In this document: piece after piece, positions 11,946 through 22,646 of the stretch | How positions within the stretch are numbered: position 1 is the stretch's first letter | Layout: each line of letters begins with the position of its first letter | NCBI GenBank assembly: GCA_003993805.1 | Contig: RSEF01000001.1 | Coordinates: 69,177,221-69,241,220, forward strand | Source of the DNA: Himantopus leucocephalus | Lineage: Eukaryota > Chordata > Aves > Charadriiformes > Recurvirostridae | DNA length: 64,000 nucleotides | Direction of reading: 5' to 3' | Notes under the pieces: model-generated | Told to the model about the DNA's origin: nothing | The model's input: only the letters and a program-made list of their open reading frames with translations | Database searches by the model: none | Program-made: the position numbers and the translations under genes

Positions 11946-12816
11946 CGTCACTTCTCCCGTGGAGCAACAGTGCCAACTGCTGGCTGCGGAGCCTGGCCTG
12001 CCAGGGGCACCGGCTGCGTGTGGGGTCTCGCTCCTGGGAGTTAATTCTGAGGACGGCGGTACCTAAGACACAGCATCCCTTTGCTGATGGTTTGGGTACC
12101 AAACAGTAATATCTCAGTTTGGTAATCCTGTTTTCCGCACCAGAATAATATTCCGTTGTGTGCAGGTAAGCCCGTGGCGGTTACCTTTCTTTGCGACATT
12201 TCTCACATTCATTTCAAAACTAAATGTTAATGTTGTTTTAAAGCTCTGTGTCTCTCCCAATCTTCCCAGGGCTGGCTGCTCAAAGGGAGGAGAAGGTTTC
12301 TGCTCTTAGCAATGGAAGGGCCATGAAAGGTGGTGTGTGCTCCCTGGGATGTTTTTAATCATTCACTTGTGGCAGCAATTTGCCAACTACAAATCTGAGA
12401 TGCTCATGTGTTGTGGCCACGATGAGCTCTGGGAAAAATGAGATTATGGGTTACATATTTCTGCACAGGGCACCGCACAGTGTTTTTGGTCAGAAAAAAA
12501 GGGAAAGAAAATGGGGAGAATGAAAAAAAGAAGGTAATGTACAGGTAAGTTTTATTTTATTAGAATTTCAGTGAGATGCTTTAGTAGAAAAAAATGATTT
12601 CTTTTTTTTCCAAGAGAAATAACAAATGGAAAAGACAGTCCTGTTTCTTTAAAAGTTTCCCGTGAGAAGGTCCTCATTTTAGTTTTGCTCCATAAGGCTT
12701 TGTCTTTGCCCTGTCTCCTTCTCTTTTTTGCCTGTGGCCTTTTTCTAAGGGGTTACAGTGTTTGCAGGAGGTGGCAGGAGAGGGCACGTGGATGGGGAGT
12801 AGGAAACTGGGAAAGG
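11946..12816. other. Non-coding DNA, isolated donor-like words
   Basis: Two good donor matches occur, CAG|GTAAGC near 12165 and ACAG|GTAAGT near 12544. No open frame or acceptor of matching quality defines an exon. Otherwise there are A-rich and T-rich runs only. Confidence 0.5.
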
Positions 12817-12916
12817 NNNNNNNNNNNNNNNNNNNNNNNNNNNNNNNNNNNNNNNNNNNNNNNNNNNNNNNNNNNNNNNNNNNNNNNNNNNNNNNNNNNN
12901 NNNNNNNNNNNNNNNN
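12817..12916. other. Assembly gap, exactly 100 N
   Basis: One hundred consecutive N, the usual placeholder for a gap of unknown size. The right edge resumes in an A-rich, C-interrupted simple sequence (12917-12950), which probably caused the assembly break. Open frames that run through the N are not real. Confidence 0.99.
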
Positions 12917-12950
12917 AAAAAAAAAACAAACAAAAAAACCCCAAACAAAA

Positions 12951-15900
12951 TATTAAGAGAGCCTTGCAGAGAAAAAGGGGAAAGAAGGTGAATGAGTAAA
13001 GAAAGAAACCTAAGTGAGATGATCAGGGGAAGTTTGCAAAGGAAAAAAAGAAAAGGGAGGGACGGGAGGAGACAGACAGCCAAACAAACTGAAAGTGAGT
13101 TTGATGAGTCAGGGTTTCTGTGGGTTTCTTGCACTTCCCAAAGGGCCATTTTTTGCTTCCTCCCAGCCACAAATGTTCTTCATAATTTTTTTTGGAACAG
13201 AACACAAGAGGAAAACAAATAAATCAGCTATTCTTAAGCATACATGACAAGCCCAGGCTGAGGCACAGGTGGACTGCAGCCACAAGAGGTCTCTAAGTTG
13301 AGGTTGGAGAACTTTGGCCACCCAGCAGGTTTAGCACTGCTTCCAGCCCTCTGTTACTCTTTCATTCATGTGATTATTTTTTTCTATTATTTTTTCCCCC
13401 AATGCCTTCATAGGGAAACCTAAACTAGGCAGAAAAAAAAAAAAAGGGCATTTTGATGCTATCTTGATGACAGGAATATTGAAACAACTCCTGTGAAGCT
13501 GAAACCTCAGGTTTTTGGGAGGGTTTTTTCAGGTGAAGTTTGTAAATCCTATGACACAAGTAGCTCTCAGGCAGCCTGTCGCTGGCTTAGCACTGTAGCT
13601 CCATCCGGGAGACCCGAGGTGGCCCTGGGCACCACTGGGGATGGGAGGGCCACCTCACTCTGCTCAGCAGAGGAGAAATTGTGTACAGGAGCAGTGCTGC
13701 TTATGTTGTGAGTCCCAAGGCAGTTAAGTGCTTTGCTAAACGTCAGGAGTGGGAAACTTGAGCAATTAGGGGACAATCTCAGCCAGTTTTTCAAATCTGT
13801 GATATCCTTATTGTTGAGGGCACTGGGAATGGTTTGAAAGTGAAATTCAGGTATTGCCTAATATCTGAGAAAGCAGAAGGCAAATAAGCAGAAAAGGAGT
13901 TTTTAATTTGAGAAATTTCGTTTTTTTCTAAACAAAACTCAATATTTTCTGAGGTGGTGGCACATGTTTTTGGGACTTTTCCCTGTGTTTGGGCATGGTG
14001 CAAATATGACAATATCCCAACCCTCGGCTGCTACTATAGTTTTCACTTATTCACATGTAAACTAGCCATGTCCTTCCCAAATACACTCACAATCCTATCT
14101 TGTAACAATCTGGAAAAGAAAGAAGAGTGAGGACAGCAGAGGCTATTCTAGTTTCTACCTTCTGCGTATAAGCACTTATACCCTGTATGCCCTGTAGGAA
14201 TGAGCCATAGGTGGCCCCAGACCTCCCTAACCAAGCACAGAATGGCCACTGCCCTGAACTCAAAAAGTTTAAGGAGTTTGGGATTATTGCTTCTTAGCAA
14301 TGCTTTTGAATATTCCAGAAATTTATTGTAGTAGCTGTAGGCGGAGAAGCACTCGAAGCAGCTCAAAATGGTAAGTACATTATAGCAGATATGTGCTGAA
14401 AACACCTGCAAGCGCTTCTCAGTTGGCTTTTTTCACAACCCATTTTTAACTAGCTTTTGTGGGAGTGGGAGAACAGGAACAATAGTTTTGCTGGTTAAGT
14501 TGGTTTTCTATCGAGAGAAGTGCCAGACCTGACACAAGGAAACACGCAGGGGAGAACGAAGTATAGCCATCCCTTTTCAGTGACAGCAAGCTGCTAGGTG
14601 GACCTAAGCCACAGCGTGTAACATCATCTCAGTGTTTGGGAGATAAATAATCCATCCTTCCAAACCCCAGCTGATCCTCCTGGCCGTTCTCTCCTCCCAC
14701 ACAGGACCCGTTCTGGTTCTCCACTTGCTGAGAAGAGCACATTCATATATGAAGATAAATTTAATCTAATGACGTTATAAATGTAACAAGAATGAAGTTC
14801 TATAATAAGAAGTGTTATTGTGATACTTGTGTTTACAGTTTGGATATTGCATGGCATTCAGATGGATTCCTTCTTTGCATGTTTATTGCTTAAATCACCT
14901 AATTGCCATGTTTAAATTGCTGAGTACAGAGAAGTTTTTATTGAGTATTATAACCTCATTTCACAAAGGATTTGGGGTTTTTTATAACAAGCAGTGTAAG
15001 TGACGAAACTCTTATGAGTCTTTCACGTACTGCCACTTTAACGTTTAATTTGCATCAATTATGGCTGATCCTATAAAGTAACTGTTAAAATATGTTCATT
15101 AAAAATAAAGAGAAAATCACAGATTTGGTCAACAGTAGGAACTTATTTCAGTCACTAAAGGCATGTCTGGAAGCATGAGAGTGGGGAGGCAGAAGTGGCT
15201 GGAGAGCCACCAAATGAAGCACAGAAACGATGGGAGATGTACAAGAACGAGACATCCCTTTTGGGGGAGCTGCTACACTTGAAGGATCCCTGCAACAAAG
15301 GTTCTAAGGTTATCAAAAAAGAAATAATGCATATGCTCCAAAGCAAAGAGAGATTAGGACTGGTTCTTTCAAGCTTGCCAGGAGGACTTGGTACTGCTGC
15401 CCGCTTTCCAGCTGGAGGCTTGCAGAAATCCTGTGAAGCTCCACAACACACTCGGACCAGTGAGTGGTTAAAAGACCACTCCCTGGGCTTTGTGTATTAC
15501 CACCTGTAGCATTTTCCTTCCCAGTGAAGCAACTACCTGACATGTCTGATTCGGACTTGGATGTTCTTGCATCTCCCCTCGTCGCCCCAAGCCACCCTTC
15601 CTTTCTTCCCTGAGTCTCCAGGGTTTGGTTTCTCCTTGGTGGGGGCCTGGACCCAACTCCCTCACCAGGCACACACACTGATGTGAGAAAAGCCATGCAA
15701 CAAGGCGTTGCTTGTGAAGGAAATTGAAGTTCTGGCGAATTGATTTCTTCAGTATGTACTGGTCTGTTTCTAATGACAGTGTCTTGACTCTTTATTACCA
15801 ATGTAAATAATTGAGCTGGATTTCATGTCACTTTTTAAAATATTTTCTTTTTAATTGAACAAAATGAAAATCTTTCCAGGGCATGTGTTTGCAATTTTCA

Positions 15901-16069
15901 AGAGACCTGTTCTAACCATGTTCTGATTTATTTTACTTTCACGCAGACACGAGTTCCTCCTAAGCCGTATGTTTCTCTGAATAAAGGGAGCAGGCTCCAT
16001 GTTTTCTTATCCCCTACAGGCCTTTGCCACTGAGATAACCAGCCTCTTACTGCGAATATATTATTATCT
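12951..16069. other. Non-coding DNA, no gene supported
   Basis: Contains A/T homopolymers (A-run near 13432-13445) and short open frames. A 104-codon plus-strand frame at 15195-15509 has a mixed, non-repetitive amino-acid composition. It resembles nothing I know and lacks clear splice or start context. AT-rich sequence increases towards 16060. Confidence 0.55.
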
Positions 16070-16088
16070 ATATAATATGATATTATAT
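16070..16088. repeat. AT palindrome next to a CpG island
   Basis: Arms ATATAATAT (16070-16078) and ATATTATAT (16080-16088) are exact reverse complements around a single G. It sits in a TATATAAT-rich stretch directly upstream of the CpG island. It may simply be AT-rich promoter-flanking DNA, or the core TATA region of the putative promoter. Confidence 0.5.
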
Positions 16089-16094
16089 TATTAA

Positions 16095-16450
16095 GAAAAC
16101 TTATCGGTGGAGCGGGACCGAAAGAGCTGAGCAGACCCGACCGAGGCGGAGAACGGTAGTTCTGCGCATAGAGGTGAGATGCGAGGCTGGGGAAGGCAGC
16201 GAGCTGTTACTCCCTGTACCAGCCGTGGGGTTTCACTGCGGCGGGGTGGGATACCGCGGGGACAGGTGAGGTGGCCGTGTCTGCTGGGACACGGGGAGGG
16301 CTGTCCCCGGAGCCTGAGCCGGGCTCCGTGTGCGCGGCGGCGGTGCCGGGAGCCGGGATGCCGCTAGATGTCCCCTGTCACCCGAGGGAGGTAGGCGGTT
16401 CGTCCCCATCCCTGCGCTGCGGGTATATGCGATGTAGCGTTGTCAAAAAG
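16095..16450 (+). promoter_or_regulatory. CpG island, candidate promoter
   Basis: About 34 CpG dinucleotides occur in roughly 350 bp, far above the flanks, with GC-box-like GCGGCGGGGTGGG near 16238-16250. Directly upstream lies AT-rich TATATAAT sequence (16067-16088). Inside are two good plus-strand donors, GAG|GTGAGA (cut after 16173) and CAG|GTGAGG (cut after 16265). The combination looks like a promoter with a short non-coding first exon transcribed to the right. In vertebrates CpG islands mark promoters or orphan regulatory islands. Reading frames within it show low-complexity Arg/Gly/Pro composition and are probably not coding. Direction is inferred from the donors only. Confidence 0.65.
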
Positions 16451-17027
16451 CCAGTGTTTAAAGCGTTAAATATATATAGAGAAGTTGTGGCTGCCTTAAG
16501 AAAAAAAAAAATATCTAGTATTAGCCTGCGAGGTAACGTCGTGGGTAGCAAGGAGAAAGTTGCTTCTTCAGCCTCTTTTTTACTTAATTTCCCAGCAAAA
16601 GATACTCCACCATGGGGAGGTGTTTGTTCTGAAGGGGTATTTCCACCAGGGCCAAGCAATATTTCCTGGTGAAAAGAAGTCGCGCTAGGAAATGCTGGTT
16701 TGGTGAGCCTAACAGCGTGGCTTTGGCCGTCTTCTGCTAACCCTGACACAGGCTGGCAGGGTGCGAGGAGGCGTCCTGGCAGCCTCCGTCAGCAGAGCTG
16801 GTGGGGAACGGGTGCAAGTACCTGTGGGCTTTCCTTGCACTTGCTTAGTGATTTTGCCATTTTAGGCATGCTTATCTTGAAAAGGGCCAGAAAAAGAGGG
16901 TGCTTCTGTGAAGAGCTGCTGGACCCAAAGCACTTTCTACTAGCTGCGGGGGGAAGAATACATATCGGAGGAAAGAAATTGGTCTCAATCTGGTTCATAC
17001 AGAAACCAAAGAAATAATAAACAAAAC

Positions 17028-18260
17028 CTTTCCTCCTCTTTGCAGGCTGCGGGGAGGCAGGAGAACACCTGCTTCGTGTGAGCTTGGAGAGCTGGAATTG
17101 GCCATCAGACACCCAGCAGAGACCTAGCCCTGTGCGGACAGCAGAAGCAACATGCCAGGCTCTTCAGGGTGGTCTCCAGGCTCTACCCTTCCCTGTGGAT
17201 TACCCCAGGCTCAGCCCCTCCATCTCACCAGTGCAGTCACAGCCCCAAAGGCTCAGTGCGTCCCTGTAGAGAGGGGAAAGGGCTGATGGAAGAGGGAGCA
17301 GCCTCTGAGGGAGGTGGGCTGGTGTAGGCACGTGGCATGGAGCAGGCAGAGCTAAGGGCAAAGGTCTGCAAGCTCTTGGAGGCAGCGCTTAAGGGGGACA
17401 CAGGGAAACCTCCCAAACCTGCTGGTCCTGCCGTGCTGGGGGTGTTCTTGCCCCTCCAGACCAGTTTGGGAGCTGGACTAGAAGAGCAGCCTCCAGCAAG
17501 GGGAGTGTGCTTGCCTCTCCTGCAGTCCTTTAAGAGTTAATTCCTCCCTGTGCCCTAGAGTAGATGTGTGTGGCCATGTTCTCACTGGACTGGAAGCTGT
17601 GTTTCCATATGTTCCTAGCTCCCATAGCTGGCACCTTGGTGTGGACATCTGTGCCGCTCGGCATGCCTGTGCCCTTGCAAAGACTCACCTGAACTTGGGT
17701 TGGGCAACTCCTCCTGCTCCTGGTCCCCTGTGGTGCCCCATGTACCTTCTGCGCTTACCACCACTGAATGCATGGTGGGGTGAGCGTGCCCCTAAACTGC
17801 CCCGAAGGCAACTATGCCATCTTATCTGCCCAGATGATATCTAGCATGTTATGATCATTTCTCAAATATAAGTAATAACTGACTGACCGTAATCTGTTTC
17901 TTAGGATGCGCTGCTGTGGTGGTGGTTGCATGAACCAGGCTGTTGTGTATTCTGCCCGCCTGAATGACAGAAATGAAGCATTTGCTGCTTTCTACTTCAT
18001 TTAAACTTGCGGGAGCCTGTAGCGCTCATCCTCCTCGGGCACCGAGGTATCCACATGTGCCGTTTGCCAGGCGGGGACGACTTCACCAAGTAATGTCTGA
18101 GAAATCTCTTAATAACAGAGGGACTACACACAGATCATTGTGATCATAATTTGGCCAACATAGCCTTTATTATTAATGGTGATGCTGGAGATGGAAGACC
18201 CAGCTTGATTCTCAGATCCCTGCTGGAAAGTAATAAAATAAAGAGGAACAAAATCTGTGA
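17028..18260 (+). other. Putative exon of a non-coding transcript
   Basis: A strong splice acceptor ends at 17045: the tract CCTTTCCTCCTCTTTGCAG, with almost unbroken pyrimidines. It lies 780-870 bp downstream of the CpG-island donors. The following sequence is GC-rich to about 17830 and has no frame of convincing coding quality. Candidate polyadenylation signals AATAAA occur at 18232 and 18237. Together these would make a two-exon, unspliced-tail RNA. This is inference from splice and poly(A) words. RNA-seq would settle it, and a chance acceptor is quite possible. Confidence 0.22.
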
Positions 18261-19239
18261 GTGTATTTGCTACCGAACCTTTGAAAAACACAAAAGTGGA
18301 ACCCTGCCAATGCTATTGCTGGCAATTTTTCAGCCTCACTCCGAGGTAGGATTAGAAGTGGAAGTGCATTTTGTGTCTCTGACATTAGTATCATGTTGTG
18401 TACAAATGGAGGGTTTACAGTCATTTGACATTTGTTGGTTTCTATCGAAATTGTTGTGTGCTGCTCTTACACCTTCAGAGTATTTTTTAACACCTTCCGA
18501 TAATAGAATAATTAGAAAATAACTTCAGCTATTGTAAAATAAAAGGTGTCTATTTTGCTAACGCAAAAAAACTGACAAAAGAACTGCTTCAGTGGAAGTG
18601 CTCGTATAAAAATGAAGCAGTGTTGTCATTTTTCTTTGTTGGGAACATTGGCGAAGGGAGGCTGGCTTTTATGTAGTATCTTTTGTTCAACCCTAGGCAA
18701 TGGCAGAACTCACAGCTAAATTCTGGTGGCAGAAACTTCTCCTCTGGTGGTAGCTAAGAATGATATAATACCATGTATAATCATAACAACAAAAAATCCC
18801 TAACCTATAGCTTGGATTTTGAATACCAGAACGAGCCTTCAGTACTAAGAAATGAGCCTTCAGTACTAAGAATACAGAAAAAGCTATTAAAATTTTTTTT
18901 AAACATAAAAAGAGCCACTTGACAAAACGGGTAGCAAATAAAAGAGGAATGTAAATGGAATTTTAAATTATTTATTTCCCTCTCTCTCTTTTTTCATGTT
19001 AATATATCCTTGGTTCCTAGTTCACAACCACACACTAATTATAAATGTAAGAAAACCTAACTTTTTACCATGCTAATTAAACTGTGTGTCACATAGACAT
19101 TAGGGGAGAATTTCCCATGCTTTCCAGTGTGAATGGAAGGAAAGAGCAGCGGTGCTCACTTTAAACTGGATTTTTTTCTATTACCTTGCAAAAAGGCTTC
19201 ATTGTATTTTGATTAATCCATGCTTGGTCCACCTCGGAT
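18261..19239. other. AT-rich non-coding DNA with a short tandem duplication
   Basis: Holds an about 20-bp tandem duplication at 18833-18873: GAGCCTTCAGTACTAAGAA twice, the copies differing by one A. A TAATTA-rich stretch lies around 19030-19090. No gene seen. Confidence 0.6.
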
Positions 19240-19277
19240 GTTTCCATGGAAACAGAATTTTTTTCCTTGATGGCAAC
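19240..19277. promoter_or_regulatory. RFX-type X-box pair
   Basis: GTTTCCATGGAAAC at 19240-19253 is a perfect 14-bp palindrome matching the RFX-family X-box pattern (GTTNCC AT GGNAAC). A second half-site ATGGCAAC (19270-19277, reverse complement GTTGCCAT) follows 16 bp later. RFX factors drive ciliary and, in other contexts, immune or neuronal genes. Flanking sequence 19060-19680 is rich in TAAT words and free of recognisable repeats, consistent with an enhancer. Binding is inferred from the motif only. Confidence 0.5.
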
Positions 19278-22149
19278 GGTTAGGCTCGGGAAGGCTCCTC
19301 GCTGCACAAAACCACTCCAGCTCCTAAAGAATTACTTGTTGGAAATTTAATGTGCATAAACAAAACTCCCAAATTCCTCCTTAGTATTACTGCTGTCAAT
19401 GCTAATACAGAACTGTTTTCTTAATGATACACAGTGGTGCCTTTTCACTCCAGAAGAAAATAGAATAACAGTAGTATTCTTTCCACTGCAAGAGAGCACT
19501 TTTCCTTGTCCAGAAAAAATTAACCTGCAAACATTCCAAAATTAAATTTTAAGAGTTCTGGTGTGTGAATATTATTTAGTTTTGGATCCAAATAATTTGG
19601 CTTAATGGCTGTTAAAATTTAACTAATCTTGTTTTGCAGATTGGCAATAATTTGAACAAATTATTCTTCTGTGCCACAATTTGGGTTAGGAAGTTTGGGG
19701 TTTTTTGGGGGTTGGTTTTGTCCCGTTCCCCCCCCCCCCCCCAGGAAAAAAAAAATACAGAAATACAGGCTTGAANCTACTGTGATATTTGGAATATGTT
19801 TTGAAAATCAACCAACAGAGGGAGTATTTGTGTGGTATTATTAATTTAACCAAGTGGTTGGAAACATGACCATCATTTCCCCCAGTATTTTTGGACAGCA
19901 TATTTGTTGTGTAAATTTATTAGAATTCTTGACCATTCATAAAAATAGAAAATATTTTGTTTTGGAGTGCTTTAGTTTTTAAAAAATCCAATTTTAACTT
20001 TTGCTGACAGTGCGAGTAACTATTTTAAATTGATTGTCAGGTTTATTATTTGGAAAACTAGAAGTCTTAGACCACAGAGTATTTATTATTTTGGTTAAAA
20101 AGTAATTATTGGTTAAAAATACATTGAGGAAAAAATAGTTCAAACACCTCTAATTTATATTTGCCTTTTATTACAGTGACATTTAGGAGTGCCACCCAGA
20201 CTTCGAGATCCAATCATACAGGAGTCCATAAAAATACAGAATGTAAATATTTTTATTACGTGTCCTGACACTAGTGGTTGTACAAGTCAGGGCCGAGAGA
20301 AAAAAAAAACTATTGATTTGTTCTTTTTGTTTGTTTCATTTTTGTTCATCGTGGCAGGTAATCTGCCAAATGGAAAAAAGGAAAATCACTTTGAGAGCAA
20401 AACACGGTTTTCAAACTTCTTCCAAGGACATACTGAGAACAGAAATTATATATCAAGCTAGAGAAAAAAGCAGAAGCCTCAGTATTTCCTGATACCTCTT
20501 TTATGTGTTCGCTATTAGAATCTGTTTAATAATAATACTACTACTTTTTTGCACTCTGCGCTCTACCCTAATCTTTCCTCTTAAGCTTTTGGGGCACTGT
20601 TACTTGTAGCTACTATAACCGCATTCTATAATACTTCTCTGTTGTCAGCACGAGGTGTGAAGGGACTGCTGCTTTTTGCACTGTCTCAGCAGATCGGAGT
20701 CAGGTACCCGACTGAACGACCCAGGAGGCTGTGCAACACTTCAGAACAGGACAGAAAAGTGAAGTAACTGTGGACACCAGGGCCTGGCTGCAACTATTTG
20801 AGTGAAACTTGATCAGGGTTCAGGGCTAAACATCCCTCTTGGCTGGGAAATGTGACAATGCCCAAAGTGGTCATGTAGTCGGGATCTGGTGATGATGTAC
20901 CGCAAGACTGACTTTGGGGAACCGTGCTTCCCAAAGCCCAGGGTTCTCTGAAGACAATATTTCTCCTTTATAGGTGGGGCTGCTTTGATGAGTACTCGCT
21001 TTGAATCTCACAAGGATCATGTGGTAGATACTTGGAGTTAGTAAGATCTTTTAGTTAATAAGATCTTTTTTTTCCTTGATATTGCTTTCCCTGCTGATTA
21101 AATTGGGATGTAACCACTTGTTTTGTCATTTGTCCTGCCCCCTAGAATGAGCGACCCCAGGAACCTGTGGTGCCTCAGGCTCTCTGGGACAGGAAGACAC
21201 AGAACGATATTAACGGCATTAACAGCATCTTAATATTAAGCGGGGAGCGGTACAGTCTGCAGCACTGTCGTGCGTGGCAGAGGGAGAACCCTATTTATAC
21301 ACCAGCAGGCTATTCTGGGTGTGCTAACACTGGGAGTGAGCAGCTGTGAGAAAAACAGAGAATAAGTGATAGTACACTCCGAAATGGAAATCATAGCAAA
21401 GCGCCATATGTGTTGACTAAGTAGTACCGCCAGTGCCCTCGTTTCAGTGCTCTGAAGAGATAGCTTCCAACTTGGTGAATTTTCACAAAATTGCTATGCT
21501 GCACAGCAATCTCCAGAAGGCTCCGGAATTGCAGCCGTTTTGACCCGTACACAGCATATGGAACGGCACTGGTCAGCAAAACTCGGTCTTGAATGCTGCT
21601 GAAAGACCAGGCAAGACCTGAAGTATTTGCCTTCCTCATTGCAGACCTCATTAACAAATGTACATATCATCCCCTGGGAATGCAGTTTCCTACTCATGAG
21701 GTTCTTTTGTGAGCGCCATGCAGATGGACTCCTGTTTACAGGACTCATGCATTGCAATGTTTACCTTCACCTCTTAAAGCTTTAAAACAAATATGAGAAC
21801 AGAATATGTATTCCCTTGATGAGGCTGCTTTTCCACACGATTTGGTTATTTATTTTCCTACCATGACACTGGCTATTAGCAATAGTTTCCTTTCAGTTTT
21901 GTTCTCGGGCTCTGTAAAGACTTGAGGATCTCCTGTGAGTCCATGTTTGTGCAACAGAATAATTCCTTCCGAGCTGTGGACACAGCAGTAATGCCGTTGC
22001 CGCATGTGTATATAGCCGAGGGGAAGCCAGGACTTGTGTTAGTGGGAACCTGGGGTGGACTTCCTAAAATTTTTGAATGAAGCAGGCTCCATTTACACCT
22101 GTAAATAGAAGCCAGACTATTAAAAGCATTAGGGCTCTGTTATGGCCTC
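19278..22149. other. Non-coding DNA; poly-C run, one ambiguous base
   Basis: A C15 run at 19728-19742, followed by an A-run, lies just before the only isolated ambiguous base (N at 19776), so base calls there are doubtful. A 12-bp palindrome CTTAATATTAAG lies at 21229-21240. Short open frames only. Confidence 0.6.
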
Positions 22150-22646
22150 ATGTCTCAAACCGCTCTGCACTTAACGTGGCAAAGCCTTGAAAATCCAGCG
22201 GTTCTTGAGCGCTCTGGCTCCATCAGAGGTGCTAAGCCCTTCTCAGCGTGGCAGCTCCAGGCGCTGGCTCCGAGGCGCTTACCGCAGTCCTGGATGCAGC
22301 TGTGGCCATGCAGCCATCCCAGCATGGCCTCCCACATCGCCTGGCCTGCATCTCTCCTCCTTTCCCCTCTCCGCCTCTGCAAATCCTGGCAGAAATTGCT
22401 CCTCAGACCAGGCATTGCTTCCAGTGCGTCTGAGGGCTCCATCCTTTCTGCATGTGCGTTGCTCTGCCAGTGTGCCTGGTGGTGTCTCAACAATGCCACC
22501 GTGTTTTCTGGGGTGAACAGGCTGTTCCCTGCCTGAAAAGCCTGGGAGCAGATGGACATACCCACTACCTGCATGCTCAGGACCCTGGAGTGACCTAGGC
22601 CTGAAGGTATTTGAGAGCTTTCGTGCTCCCCACCTGCCATCTTCAT
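22150..22646. other. GC-rich patch with open frames on both strands
   Basis: This stretch is clearly more GC- and CpG-rich than its flanks. It leaves frames open in several registers at once: about 163 codons on the minus strand (22155-22646), 125 on another minus frame and 128 on the plus strand. None resembles a family I know. The minus-strand frame contains a donor-like G|GTAAGC near 22272. Simultaneous openness in many frames argues that composition, not coding, is responsible. Confidence 0.4.

Noticed and set aside
11800..12109. Gln- or Cys-rich frames of about 100 codons
   Set aside because: They are translations of the CTG minisatellite and its GC-rich flank, open on both strands.
12160..12550. 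Donor-like CAG|GTAAGC and ACAG|GTAAGT as exon ends
   Set aside because: No acceptor and no open frame define an exon. Such words occur by chance in 64 kb.
12685..13170. Open frames running through the N gap
   Set aside because: They exist only because N codons are not read as stops. The flanks show no coding signal.
22155..22646. 163-codon minus-strand frame as a gene
   Set aside because: Four frames on both strands are open over the same GC-rich patch and no domain is recognisable.
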